A DNA stretch of 64,000 nt, taken from contig CANMSI010000001.1 of NCBI GenBank assembly GCA_947500575.1, forward strand, positions 1,262,824 to 1,326,823, read 5' to 3'. Origin of the DNA: an uncultured Flavobacteriaceae bacterium (lineage in GTDB: Bacteria > Bacteroidota > Bacteroidia > Flavobacteriales > Flavobacteriaceae). Positions 52,638-60,972 of the stretch are shown piece after piece (position 1 is the first letter of the stretch; each line of letters starts with the position of its first letter). The notes beneath the pieces were generated by a model. It was not told the DNA's origin. It saw nothing but the letters and a program-made list of their open reading frames with translations, and made no database searches. Made by a program: the position numbers and the translations under genes.

Positions 52638-54674
52638 TTACTTATCTGTTCTGTATCTATCTAACCAAGCTACGGTATGCGCAATTTTGGTAATTAAATT
52701 GCTTGGGCGACTAGCAATGCCATGACTTGCACCTGGGATTTCTACTAGTACCGTTTCTATCTTTCGCAATTTTAAAGCATGATAGAGTTGTTTTGCTTCA
52801 CTTGGCGGTGTCCTTAAATCGTTCATTCCTACCATGACCATCGTAGGGGTCTCTATATTACCAACGAGCGATAAGGGAGAAAATTTCCAATATCCTTCAA
52901 AATTTTCCCAGGGCTGCCCAGGATATCTAGAATTGGCATATCCAAAATAGTTGTCTGCTACAAGGGTTTTACTAATCCAATTCATTACCGGTTTGGCAAC
53001 AACAGCGGCTTCAAAGCGATTGTTCTTTCCAATCATCCATGCAGACATAATACCTCCTGCGCTCCCTCCCGTCACAAATAATTGATCTTCATAGGCAATT
53101 CCCTTTTTAATACAATAATCTACGCCATCCATCACATCATTATAATCTTCTCCTGGGTAATTATTGTATAACAAATTTCCAAATTCTTCTCCGTAACTGG
53201 TGCTTCCTCTAGGGTTTGGATAGAATACCACATAGCCAGCGCTAGCATATAATTGCATTTCTGCAGAAAAGCGATCGCCATAGTTTAAAATGGGTCCACC
53301 ATGATTTTCCACTAGAAAAGGGTATTTTTTGGAAGCATCATAATTGGGAGGGTATACTACCCAGCCCTGAATTTTTCGTTGATCAAAAGAGGAGGTATAC
53401 CACACTTCTTCCACCTTGCCCAAGGTTTTAAAGTCTAGTACATCTTTATTTAAATCTACTATTATTTTAACTTCCTTTGCTTTGGGCTGTACTAGGGCCA
53501 AGGCCGCCGGATGGGCAGGTGTACTTTCTGTAAAAGCAATAATTCCATTTTTTGAAACACTAAAAGAACCTCCTGCATAGGGTCTCCCAATGGATGTACC
53601 GCCCATATTGCTGGCAAGCTGTTTTACCTTACCTGCTAGGGACATATGCGCTATTTTGCTGTTTCCATTTGCATCATAGCCAAGAAACAAACCTTCACTT
53701 TTAGCATCCCATTGTAGGTTATACACACTTCGGTCTAACTTCTCTGACAATACCCTTTTATTAGAGCCATCGGTATTCATAATAAATAGCTTGCGTGTTT
53801 GGTACGCCTGTACTTTATCTTCAAAACCAATATATGCAATGTACTTTCCGTTAGGAGCAACTATGGGGTTCCTATCGGGACCATTTCTGTCTGTAAGTGC
53901 TGTAATAACACCATCGTATACTCCAACCGCATAAACCTCACTATTCCTAAAATCGTACTCCCAATTTTCGGTTCTGTTTCCAGAAAAATAAATATGTTTT
54001 CCGTTAACAGACCAGGAAAGGGCACCTCTATGATGATACTCTCCAGAGGTAATTTGTCTTGGAGCGCCGCCGTCTGCAGCAATTACAAAAAGATGATTAA
54101 ATCCTGGTTTAATATACCCTCTGCCATCTGCTTCGTGGTATACTCTGTCTGTAATTCTGGGCGCATCTGCCCATTTAGCTCCTTTGGGTTTTTTGGGCAT
54201 TTTGGCAATAACGGGTGCTGCCTTTGGAACATTCATGGAGAAAGCCAAAGCATCTCCCTGAGGAGACCATGTAAGGCTGCTAGGGCTAAACGGAAGCTGC
54301 GAAATTTTAGCAATTTTACCTGTTGCCACCCAGTACATATAAATTTCTGACCCCTCCTCTGTGCTCGCTACAAAAGCCAGTCTATCTCCTTTTGGAGACC
54401 ACCTAGCACTAGATTCACTCCCCTCTCTAGAAGTTAATTTTTGATGTTGAGACCCATCGCTCTTTACCATCCATAGATTGCCTTTGGCTCTATCTTTCAT
54501 AATGTCGAACCCCATGCGTCGGTATACTATCCAATTGCCATTGGGTGCTATTTGAGGGTCCGAAACATATTCTAAGCTGTAGACATCTAAATAAGAGAAG
54601 TTTTGTTTTTGAGCCTGCCCTTCAAAGAAGAAGCTGCTTAACAAAAGCAGAAGAAATAACTGTTTTAATTGCAT
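52638..54674 (-). CDS. S9 family prolyl oligopeptidase-like serine peptidase
   Basis: The signal peptide (QLFLLLLLSSFFFEGQA) is followed by a WD40-like propeller (repeats such as SARWSPKGDRLAFVAST, SLTWSPQGDALAFSM) to about residue 400, then an alpha/beta-hydrolase domain with catalytic Ser in VTGGSAGGIMSAWM (near 541), Asp in VGMNDLRTP and His in GASHGIASRP. S9C-type enzymes release di- or oligopeptides. It is the first gene of a three-gene operon and is divergent from the serine hydrolase at 54754. Confidence 0.94.
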   Translation of the reverse strand: MQLKQLFLLLLLSSFFFEGQAQKQNFSYLDVYSLEYVSDPQIAPNGNWIVYRRMGFDIMKDRAKGNLWMVKSDGSQHQKLTSREGSESSARWSPKGDRLAFVASTEEGSEIYMYWVATGKIAKISQLPFSPSSLTWSPQGDALAFSMNVPKAAPVIAKMPKKPKGAKWADAPRITDRVYHEADGRGYIKPGFNHLFVIAADGGAPRQITSGEYHHRGALSWSVNGKHIYFSGNRTENWEYDFRNSEVYAVGVYDGVITALTDRNGPDRNPIVAPNGKYIAYIGFEDKVQAYQTRKLFIMNTDGSNKRVLSEKLDRSVYNLQWDAKSEGLFLGYDANGNSKIAHMSLAGKVKQLASNMGGTSIGRPYAGGSFSVSKNGIIAFTESTPAHPAALALVQPKAKEVKIIVDLNKDVLDFKTLGKVEEVWYTSSFDQRKIQGWVVYPPNYDASKKYPFLVENHGGPILNYGDRFSAEMQLYASAGYVVFYPNPRGSTSYGEEFGNLLYNNYPGEDYNDVMDGVDYCIKKGIAYEDQLFVTGGSAGGIMSAWMIGKNNRFEAAVVAKPVMNWISKTLVADNYFGYANSRYPGQPWENFEGYWKFSPLSLVGNIETPTMVMVGMNDLRTPPSEAKQLYHALKLRKIETVLVEIPGASHGIASRPSNLITKIAHTVAWLDRYRTDK

Positions 54675-54753
54675 CGGTTGTTATTTTAGATTAATTAAAC
54701 TTATGAAATAGATGCTAGTCCGACAAGGTTTTATATCTTGAAAAAAAATATCC

Positions 54754-56283
54754 ATGGCAAATTCATTTAAAAACTGTTTTATTCTTCTGTTCTTGGTTAC
54801 CATAGGTCTTACAGCTCAAGATGCACCGCCTAAGTTTATAGCAGATAGTTTGGATCTTTATATTGAAGATGCCATGAAAGATTGGCAAATTCCCGGAATG
54901 GCAGTAGCTATTATCAAAGATGGAAAAATTGAAAAGCTAGCCACCTATGGCGTAAAAGATTTGAAGACCAATGATCCTGTAGATGAAAATAGTTTGTTTA
55001 TGATTGGTTCTAACACCAAAGCCTTTACGGGTATTTTAATGGCTACTCTTGCCACCAATGGCGTGTTTTCACTAGAAGATCCAATAGTGAAATGGCTTCC
55101 AAATTTTAAAATGAAAGATGAGTGGATTGGAAAGCATTTAACCATAGCAGATGGACTATCTCACAGGGCTGGTTTTCAAACTTTTCAAGGAGATTTTATG
55201 GTTTTTGATTCTGACTTAACTCCCAATCAAATTATAGAAAAATACAGTAAAATTGAGCCAGTGCATTCTTTTAGAACTACCTGGGGTTATTTTAATACTG
55301 GTTATATGCTGGCGGGTGAAGTTGTAAAAGCATCCACCGGAAAAACATGGGGTCAAATGATTCAGGATTCCATTTTTACTCCTTTAGGAATGAACAATAG
55401 CCTTGCCTTGTCTAAAGAAATAAGCAATGCTAAAAACGCTACCAAAGCACATACGTATGAAAATGGAAAAATAATAGAAATAGCCTATGGCGATATAGAT
55501 TTGGCAGCTCCTGCCGGAAGCATTTCCTCTTCGATAAGCGATATGGCTACTTGGGTAAAAGTACTGCTTAATAATGGGGTTTTAGACGGCCAAACTGTTA
55601 TTAATCCAAAGGCCATTAATGCTACAATTCAACCCTATTCCATTATGGGAAATGGAGGGCATCCATTCAATACAAGTCATTTTGCGCTTTATGGGCTTGG
55701 GTGGGATTTAATGGATTATGAGGGTTATAAAATAATAGCGCATACAGGCGGCATACATGGCTATGTAACTTCTGTTACCACCGTTCCTGAAGAGAATTTA
55801 GGGGTGGTTGTTTTAACCAATACAGATGCTAATTACTTCTTTGAAGGTCTAAAATGGGATATCGTAGATGCCTATTTGGGATTGAAAAGAAACAACTACC
55901 ACAAGCCGTATTATGGGTATTTTTTGGCATCTAAAAAAAGAGAAAAGGAACAAATAGAGGCTTGGAAAGCAAAGGCCGCTGCAAATCCAGCAACATCCGT
56001 ACCTCTGAAAAAGTTTGCAGGCACTTATAAGAGCGAAGTGTATGGTTCCATACAACTTAGTCTTGAAGGCGATACATTGAATGCCACTTTTGAACATCAT
56101 CCTCAATTAAAAGCGAGCTTAGCCCACATTGGTGAAGACGAGTTTATGGCCACTTACAACCATCCGCTGTATGGTGTTTCTGTATTTCCTTTTACTACCA
56201 AGGATGAAAAAGTAGAAAGTTTTGTATTGAAACTACCCGATTTTATAGAAGCAACTACTTATGATTTTGTGAAAGTAAAATAG
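54754..56283 (+). CDS. class C beta-lactamase-like serine hydrolase with DUF3471
   Basis: The signal peptide (FILLFLVTIGLTAQ) precedes a beta-lactamase-fold domain: SxxK S86-N-T-K89, Tyr in WGYFNTGYML (Y179-x-N181), and HTGG (a KTG-like motif) near residue 335. The last 110 residues are a DUF3471-type domain (KFAGTYKSEVYGSIQLSLEGDTLNATFEHHP). Such proteins are usually D-amino-peptidases or esterases, not antibiotic beta-lactamases. It ends the core-like part of the window; a long inverted-repeat element begins about 40 nt downstream. Confidence 0.92.
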   Translation: MANSFKNCFILLFLVTIGLTAQDAPPKFIADSLDLYIEDAMKDWQIPGMAVAIIKDGKIEKLATYGVKDLKTNDPVDENSLFMIGSNTKAFTGILMATLATNGVFSLEDPIVKWLPNFKMKDEWIGKHLTIADGLSHRAGFQTFQGDFMVFDSDLTPNQIIEKYSKIEPVHSFRTTWGYFNTGYMLAGEVVKASTGKTWGQMIQDSIFTPLGMNNSLALSKEISNAKNATKAHTYENGKIIEIAYGDIDLAAPAGSISSSISDMATWVKVLLNNGVLDGQTVINPKAINATIQPYSIMGNGGHPFNTSHFALYGLGWDLMDYEGYKIIAHTGGIHGYVTSVTTVPEENLGVVVLTNTDANYFFEGLKWDIVDAYLGLKRNNYHKPYYGYFLASKKREKEQIEAWKAKAAANPATSVPLKKFAGTYKSEVYGSIQLSLEGDTLNATFEHHPQLKASLAHIGEDEFMATYNHPLYGVSVFPFTTKDEKVESFVLKLPDFIEATTYDFVKVK

Positions 56284-56325
56284 AACTGGCTTTAAGCTTC
56301 CTATTTATAAGCTTCCTATTCAAAT

Positions 56326-56466
56326 GGATGTAACGTGTTTGTGTATGGTTTGTTGCGTTTGTACTAAGTAGCAAAAGGGGACGAGTCTAAAAGAAATTCG
56401 GAGAATTTTCCGATTAGGACTTACCACACTTACGCAATTGATTATACACATAGTTGTGTGCAGTTG
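56326..56466. repeat. long imperfect inverted repeat E1 (cassette-boundary-like)
   Basis: The left arm (about 56331-56369, GTGTATGGTTTGTTGCG core) is partly complementary to the right arm (about 56419-56463, CGCAATTGATTATACAC core). An inner hairpin TCGGA/TCCGA occupies 56398-56413. The right end reads ACACATAGTTGTGTGC. It shares layout and end motifs with two further elements at 59622 and 60721. Confidence 0.55.
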
Positions 56467-56476
56467 TTTTAAAGGA

Positions 56477-56508
56477 AAACAGACTACCTAATATTAAGTA
56501 GTCTGTTT
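56477..56508 (-). terminator. terminator of the methyltransferase/lipoprotein operon
   Basis: AAACAGACTAC (56477-56487) pairs with GTAGTCTGTTT (56498-56508), a perfect 11-bp stem with a 10-nt loop and T-rich sequence on the minus strand. Confidence 0.7.
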
Positions 56509-56538
56509 AAAGTCATTAAAATACTATCATCAATTTAA

Positions 56539-57990
56539 TTAAAATTTACCATTGGTATTCTTCCAACTTTCTTTTGCAGGAATAGGTGAAATAACATCCC
56601 AATGCTCAACGATTTGTCCATTTTCTAACCTGAATAAATCATAAAATGCAGTATTATCACCTTTGCCAAATTTACCTTCACTCATTGATAAAACAAAGTT
56701 TCCTTGTCCTAATACTTTGTGAAGTTTTGTGTATTCCATTACCAATCCATTTTCAGCAAAGTACTTCATTGCGGCTCCAAAACCATCTAAACCATCAGCC
56801 ACAGCAGGATTATGTTGTACGTAATTTGTTGGATTAATATATGTTGTTAGTTTATCCATTTCATGACCTAGTAATACCTTTTCGATAAAGTCTTTTACGG
56901 TATTTTTATTTGCCTCGGTTTTATCTAAATCGGATATAGTTGTTGTTCCGTCAAATTGTGTTCTTCCGCTTGGATTTGGTTTTTGAACTTCCAATAAGTT
57001 ATCCCAATGCTCTACGATAAGTCCATCTTCAAATCTAAATACATCAAAACCTGCTTTTGGACCAAAGAAATCATATTCGGTATGTGTAAATACATAATCG
57101 CCATCTTCAAATGCTCTAATAACATTTGCTTTAAAACCACCTTCTGGTGCATGATGCATTACTTCTCCAAAACCAGCTAAGCCATCAGCAACTCCTAAAT
57201 TATGCTGAATGTATTTATTTGGATTGATGAAAGAAATTGGTGTTTGGTCGCCTGTATTAAAACTGTTTAATAATGCGACTACTTTGTCTTTGTTTGATAA
57301 TTCCATTGTATTGTTTTTTAATGATTTAAGTGTTTGGTAACGTCCCATACTCACCGAGTGTTGGTTCATCATTTTCATGAATTCTTTTGAGATAGGTGCT
57401 TCCATAAAAGGTTGCAGTGCAACATCCGAATTACTTTTAGTATCCCAGTATATGACAACAACTTGTTTTTCTTTTTCGTTAACACCAGTTAGACGCTGTT
57501 TAAAACCCTTTTGTTTGCCTGTAAATTCAGTTTCGACCTTTTTATTTGTCTTATTGAATGTGTCTAAGTCGGTTCCTGATTTTGTGTCGAAAGACATAAC
57601 TTCAATAAATTCGCTGTTGTTTGCATTAAAGCTGTCATTTATAGAATAGCGAGACATATTCATAGTTGAGCCATCAATCATTGATGCATAGTCTACAACT
57701 GATGCGTCTGTCATAAATTTGTTCATTGATGCTTCTGCATTTTCGTGAGTGTCCCAATAGACTATCACGACATAGTTTCCTTTATCGTCAACTGCGCTTT
57801 GTCGTTTAATAAAACCTGGCTGATTGGCTGTGAAGTTTTCTTCAACTTCAGCATCTAATTTGTTAAAAACAGTATTGTTAACCTTAGACTTTGTTCTAAA
57901 AGTAGTGACTTCTAAAACCGTTTGCTTTTCGGAACAGCTTGTCACACTAATTACGATAGCGAGTATTCCGATTACGTTTTTGATTTTCAT
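56539..57990 (-). CDS. lipoprotein with two ABM-like and two SnoaL-like domains
   Basis: A 483-residue lipoprotein (signal ending VISVTSC). Two ferredoxin-like, antibiotic-monooxygenase-type domains occupy about 25-120 and 127-215 (each with F.K.....VE..F...Q.GF..R followed by VVVIYWDT). Two SnoaL/NTF2 domains occupy about 225-345 and 355-475 (each with YIQHN..VADGL.GFG or YVQHNPAVADGLDGFG and IVEHWD). The duplicated-plus-duplicated layout is unusual. Both folds bind small organic molecules or act on aromatic or polyketide-like compounds. It lies 18 nt downstream of an O-methyltransferase gene. Confidence 0.8.
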   Translation of the reverse strand: MKIKNVIGILAIVISVTSCSEKQTVLEVTTFRTKSKVNNTVFNKLDAEVEENFTANQPGFIKRQSAVDDKGNYVVIVYWDTHENAEASMNKFMTDASVVDYASMIDGSTMNMSRYSINDSFNANNSEFIEVMSFDTKSGTDLDTFNKTNKKVETEFTGKQKGFKQRLTGVNEKEKQVVVIYWDTKSNSDVALQPFMEAPISKEFMKMMNQHSVSMGRYQTLKSLKNNTMELSNKDKVVALLNSFNTGDQTPISFINPNKYIQHNLGVADGLAGFGEVMHHAPEGGFKANVIRAFEDGDYVFTHTEYDFFGPKAGFDVFRFEDGLIVEHWDNLLEVQKPNPSGRTQFDGTTTISDLDKTEANKNTVKDFIEKVLLGHEMDKLTTYINPTNYVQHNPAVADGLDGFGAAMKYFAENGLVMEYTKLHKVLGQGNFVLSMSEGKFGKGDNTAFYDLFRLENGQIVEHWDVISPIPAKESWKNTNGKF

Positions 57991-58008
57991 TTTATATAGT
58001 TTAAATAG

Positions 58009-58638
58009 TTATAAAAATTTGCTTAAATATGCTTTTCCGTTGTGGATAACTTGTGTTGCATATTTGTCCTTTTTCCTAAGTATATAATTGGCATAGTCTT
58101 GTGTGCCAGTCATGTCCATATTGTCAGCATAGATTAATGTATTCTTATGAAAACGAGATTCTAATAATCTAAAAAGTAGTAGGTACAAGTCTTTCCAACC
58201 ATCAAGAAATAAGAAATCTATAGACTTATCATAGTCTTTAAGTGTTTCCATGGCATCTCCAATTCTTAAATCTACATAATCAGTTAGTCCAGCATCTTCA
58301 ATATTTTGCAAGGCTTGTCTTGCTTTGTTTTCTAACAATTCTGTTGTGACTACATTTCCGCCATTTTCACGAGCTGCATCTGCTAGATAAATGGTAGAAA
58401 TCCCAAAGGAAGTACCAAACTCTACGATATTTTTACAATCATTGCCTACGATTAATTGGCGTATTGTCTCTCCTTGTTCTCTAGAAATAGGTAGGTAAGC
58501 ATGCTTAAAGTCGATAGGTTGCATAGGTCTGAAAGCAGATTTCACCAATCCTTTGCCAATACGCATAAAATCTTTTTTTGCGTCATTGTGCAGTGCATCT
58601 AGTGTCTGCTCAACAGTATTGATTTCGTATATATTCAT
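58009..58638 (-). CDS. class I SAM-dependent O-methyltransferase
   Basis: A 209-residue catechol-O-methyltransferase-like protein: motif I IVEFGTSFGISTIYLADAAR near residue 72, VVTTELLENKARQA, GDAMETLKDYDKSIDFLFLDGWK, and the late LIYADNMDMTGTQDYANYI. No signal peptide. It probably methylates a small hydroxylated compound. A promoter with direct repeats for an AraC-type activator lies immediately upstream, and the AraC gene is next upstream. Confidence 0.88.
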   Translation of the reverse strand: MNIYEINTVEQTLDALHNDAKKDFMRIGKGLVKSAFRPMQPIDFKHAYLPISREQGETIRQLIVGNDCKNIVEFGTSFGISTIYLADAARENGGNVVTTELLENKARQALQNIEDAGLTDYVDLRIGDAMETLKDYDKSIDFLFLDGWKDLYLLLFRLLESRFHKNTLIYADNMDMTGTQDYANYILRKKDKYATQVIHNGKAYLSKFL

Positions 58639-58665
58639 GTCAGTATTTTTAATTTAATAATGGCA

Positions 58666-58722
58666 CAAATGTATAGACGTATCTAAACTATTTGACTGTA
58701 ATAAAAAGGGTAATGACTGTAA
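58666..58722 (-). promoter_or_regulatory. activator-dependent promoter of the methyltransferase operon
   Basis: On the minus strand the -7 element is TACATTTG (58673-58666). The expected -33 position reads GTC, not TTG, and overlaps one copy of TTACAGTCA (plus strand TGACTGTAA, 58693-58701). A second copy lies 21 bp upstream (58714-58722). Two direct repeats one AraC-footprint apart next to a weak -33 fit class II activation. Confidence 0.6.
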
Positions 58723-58735
58723 AAACGGGAAAGTT

Positions 58736-59614
58736 TTATTTTTCTAATCGAAATTGCTCTGGTGTGGTTTGAGTTTGTCTCTTAAAGTATTTGTAGAAAT
58801 TAGGCGTCTCTTCAAAACCAGATTTATAGGCAATTTCTTTAATGGATAATTTGGTGTTGAGTAATAAGCGTTTAATCTGTTTAGTACATATTTCATCAAT
58901 AAATGCTTTGGCAGATTTATGGACAATACTTTTTGTTACTGTGTTTAAGGTTTTTGTACTAATACCCATTTGATCAGCATAATACTTAACCTTTGTGGTT
59001 TTGTCCACGCTTTTTTCTACTAAGTTTTGCAACTCAACAAACTCTTTTAAGTACTTCTTTTCAATATTAAATTTCTCGTCTTTTTCTTTTAGTCTAAGCA
59101 GATGTGTAGTTAATATGTGTAATTCATTTCTTATAACACTTAATGAGTGGTCATCATTTATAGAGAAGTATTCATTTTCTATGCGTTTGATAAGTTTGTT
59201 AACGGTATCAAAATTTGTGTTGTTTAACTGTAATTTTGGAACACTTAAAAGTTCGTTAAATAAAAGCATTGTTTTTTGCGCTTCCATTTTTTCAAGGAAA
59301 CTTACCAAAAATTCGTTGGTGAAAATAAGCAGATAACCCTTTAAAGTTTTGCTTTTAAAAAACTTATGTATTTGATCTTTTCTTATGGTTAGTAATGTTC
59401 CTTTTTCACATGTGTAGTCTGTAAAATCGATGGTATGGCAGCCTTGTCCTTTTTCTATAAACAAGAGAATGTAAAATTCAACTTTATGATGGTTCTCAAT
59501 AGAATGGTCTAAACCAGTGCGTTGATATAATTCCTCTAATCTAACAATATCAAATTGAGATTTGAAATTTTGCTGATTTTGAAATTTTATATGTTTTGTA
59601 TGTTCCCCTTCCAT
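58736..59614 (-). CDS. AraC family transcriptional regulator
   Basis: The preferred start is the ATG at 59614; the ORF also extends 18 nt to a TTG. The N-terminal cupin-like domain (about 20-150, with HHKVEFYILLFIEKGQGCHTIDF) binds an effector. The C-terminal AraC domain (about 190-290) has two helix-turn-helix units (KYYADQMGISTKTLNTVTKS; IKEIAYKSGFEETPNFYKYFKRQTQTTPEQF). It is followed on the same strand by the methyltransferase operon, with direct-repeat operators between. Its own promoter would lie in the long inverted-repeat element at 59622. Confidence 0.9.
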   Translation of the reverse strand: MEGEHTKHIKFQNQQNFKSQFDIVRLEELYQRTGLDHSIENHHKVEFYILLFIEKGQGCHTIDFTDYTCEKGTLLTIRKDQIHKFFKSKTLKGYLLIFTNEFLVSFLEKMEAQKTMLLFNELLSVPKLQLNNTNFDTVNKLIKRIENEYFSINDDHSLSVIRNELHILTTHLLRLKEKDEKFNIEKKYLKEFVELQNLVEKSVDKTTKVKYYADQMGISTKTLNTVTKSIVHKSAKAFIDEICTKQIKRLLLNTKLSIKEIAYKSGFEETPNFYKYFKRQTQTTPEQFRLEK

Positions 59615-59621
59615 CTCTAAA

Positions 59622-59762
59622 ATTGCACACAACGGTTAAGCTATTATTTCGTAGCGAGAAATTTTAAAGAATTTCGAACTATAAAAATCAAACTGAATTA
59701 AAAATAGGAAATATTCTTTGGGTTAGCCAGTTAAGCCTGAATTATAGGTATTGTTAGCATTA
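59622..59762. repeat. long imperfect inverted repeat E2 (cassette-boundary-like)
   Basis: Left end GCACACAACGGTTAAGC (59625-59641) and right end GTATTGTTAGCATTAG (about 59747-59762) bracket an AT-rich imperfect palindrome in which AAAGAATTTC-type segments (about 59667-59676) face GGAAATATTCTTT (59708-59720). It lies between the AraC gene (leftward) and the lone gene at 59834. Confidence 0.5.
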
Positions 59763-59833
59763 GTTTATTCTAGTTTTTAAAATTTTTTTGTATCTAATCC
59801 GCTGATGTAAGTGTTAACTTTACATTAAAAATT

Positions 59834-60700
59834 ATGAAAAGTAAATTTCTATTATTTTTATTGCTAAGTACATTTATTTCTTTTTCTCAAGAGGCAGCAG
59901 TACTTATTTCTGGTATTGTAATTGACGAAGCTGAACAACCAATAGCATATTCTAATATAATAGCCCTGAATAAAACCGTAGGCACATTTTCTGATGAAAA
60001 TGGAAAATTTAATTTTGAACTCAATAATTTACTAGATTCAGATATTATAGAGTTCTCTTGTATAGGCTATGTAACAAAACAAGTTTCAGTCAAAGAATTA
60101 AAAATAGAGAACACTAAAATAACCTTGATTGAGTCTGTAGAACAGTTGGATGAAGTTGTGCTTAATGCAAAAAAAATGAAAACTTATGTAAAGGGCAAAA
60201 CTAGAATAAATTCTAATGATATGATGAGGTTTAGTAGTAGTTTCAAAGCTTCCGTATGGAATGAGCCAGGGCATGAAATAGGTAGGAGGTTTAAGTTAGG
60301 AATTAAAAATACAAGTTACTTGGAAGCATGCAGTTTTTATATCAAAAAAAATACATTTGAAAACGTAGTTCTAGAAGTAAATGTCTATAATATTAAGGAT
60401 GACAAGCCTTTTCAAAACATTAATTCTTCTAATATAATAGTAACTCTTAATAATGAATTTACAGGCTGGAAAACAGTAGATTTATCTGATATATCTGTTA
60501 AAGAGGATATTATTATCACTGTCGAATACATTAAGGCTGAACCAGATTGTCACGAGCAACCCGGAAATTGTGGACTGTTTTTACCCTTTATGTACCCAAC
60601 TATTGGAACACCTCCTATGTATACTAAAAAGGGAATTCAAGATGAATGGCGCATTAGAAAAGGAGAGTCAATAACGATGACATTAACTTACCAAAAGTAA
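59834..60700 (+). CDS. carboxypeptidase-regulatory-like domain protein
   Basis: The signal peptide (KFLLFLLLSTFISFSQ) is followed by a carboxypeptidase-D regulatory-like domain (about residues 24-105): ISGIVIDEAEQPIAYSNIIALNKTVGTFSDENGKFNF and LDEVVLNAKK. This is the usual N-terminal part of SusC-type or other TonB proteins. No barrel follows; a second 165-residue beta-rich domain ends the protein (WKTVDLSDISVKEDIIITVEY, CHEQPGNCGLF). It stands alone between two long inverted repeats, like a one-gene cassette. Confidence 0.78.
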   Translation: MKSKFLLFLLLSTFISFSQEAAVLISGIVIDEAEQPIAYSNIIALNKTVGTFSDENGKFNFELNNLLDSDIIEFSCIGYVTKQVSVKELKIENTKITLIESVEQLDEVVLNAKKMKTYVKGKTRINSNDMMRFSSSFKASVWNEPGHEIGRRFKLGIKNTSYLEACSFYIKKNTFENVVLEVNVYNIKDDKPFQNINSSNIIVTLNNEFTGWKTVDLSDISVKEDIIITVEYIKAEPDCHEQPGNCGLFLPFMYPTIGTPPMYTKKGIQDEWRIRKGESITMTLTYQK

Positions 60701-60720
60701 GATTGGGTTCCGTTAAATTA

Positions 60721-60854
60721 TTACCAACGGTCGTGTATATGAAAAGTAGGGTAAGTGATAAGCTGTTTTCTTTCGGTTCAGCACTTAGCAAATATGCCAA
60801 AGCCATCGTTTAAACACTCATTGCCCTATTTTTTACATACGTTGTTATCTGCTG
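60721..60854. repeat. long imperfect inverted repeat E3 (cassette-boundary-like)
   Basis: The left arm 60723-60753 (ACCAACGGTCGTGTATATG, then AAAAGTAGGG) is complementary with gaps to the right arm 60822-60852 (CCCTATTTTTTACATACG, then TTGTTATC). It is the strongest of the three elements. The following 110 nt (to 60972) are non-coding and contain GCGTTGGAAAAA (60934), also near 63841. Confidence 0.6.
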
Positions 60855-60972
60855 CCTTTTTCAGAACTGTTTTTCCGTTCGGGTTGTAGCGTTGGCTTGT
60901 TGGCTCTTTTGTGTTTTTAGCTTTGGCTGTTGCGTTGGAAAAATACAAATGTGCTAACAAACGCGTTGGCAA

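Noticed and set aside
56326..60854. The long inverted repeats as classical integron attC sites
   Set aside because: Integron core sequences (GTTRRRY and RYYYAAC) are missing at the expected ends and there is no integron integrase in the window. The cassette idea is kept only as a general hypothesis.
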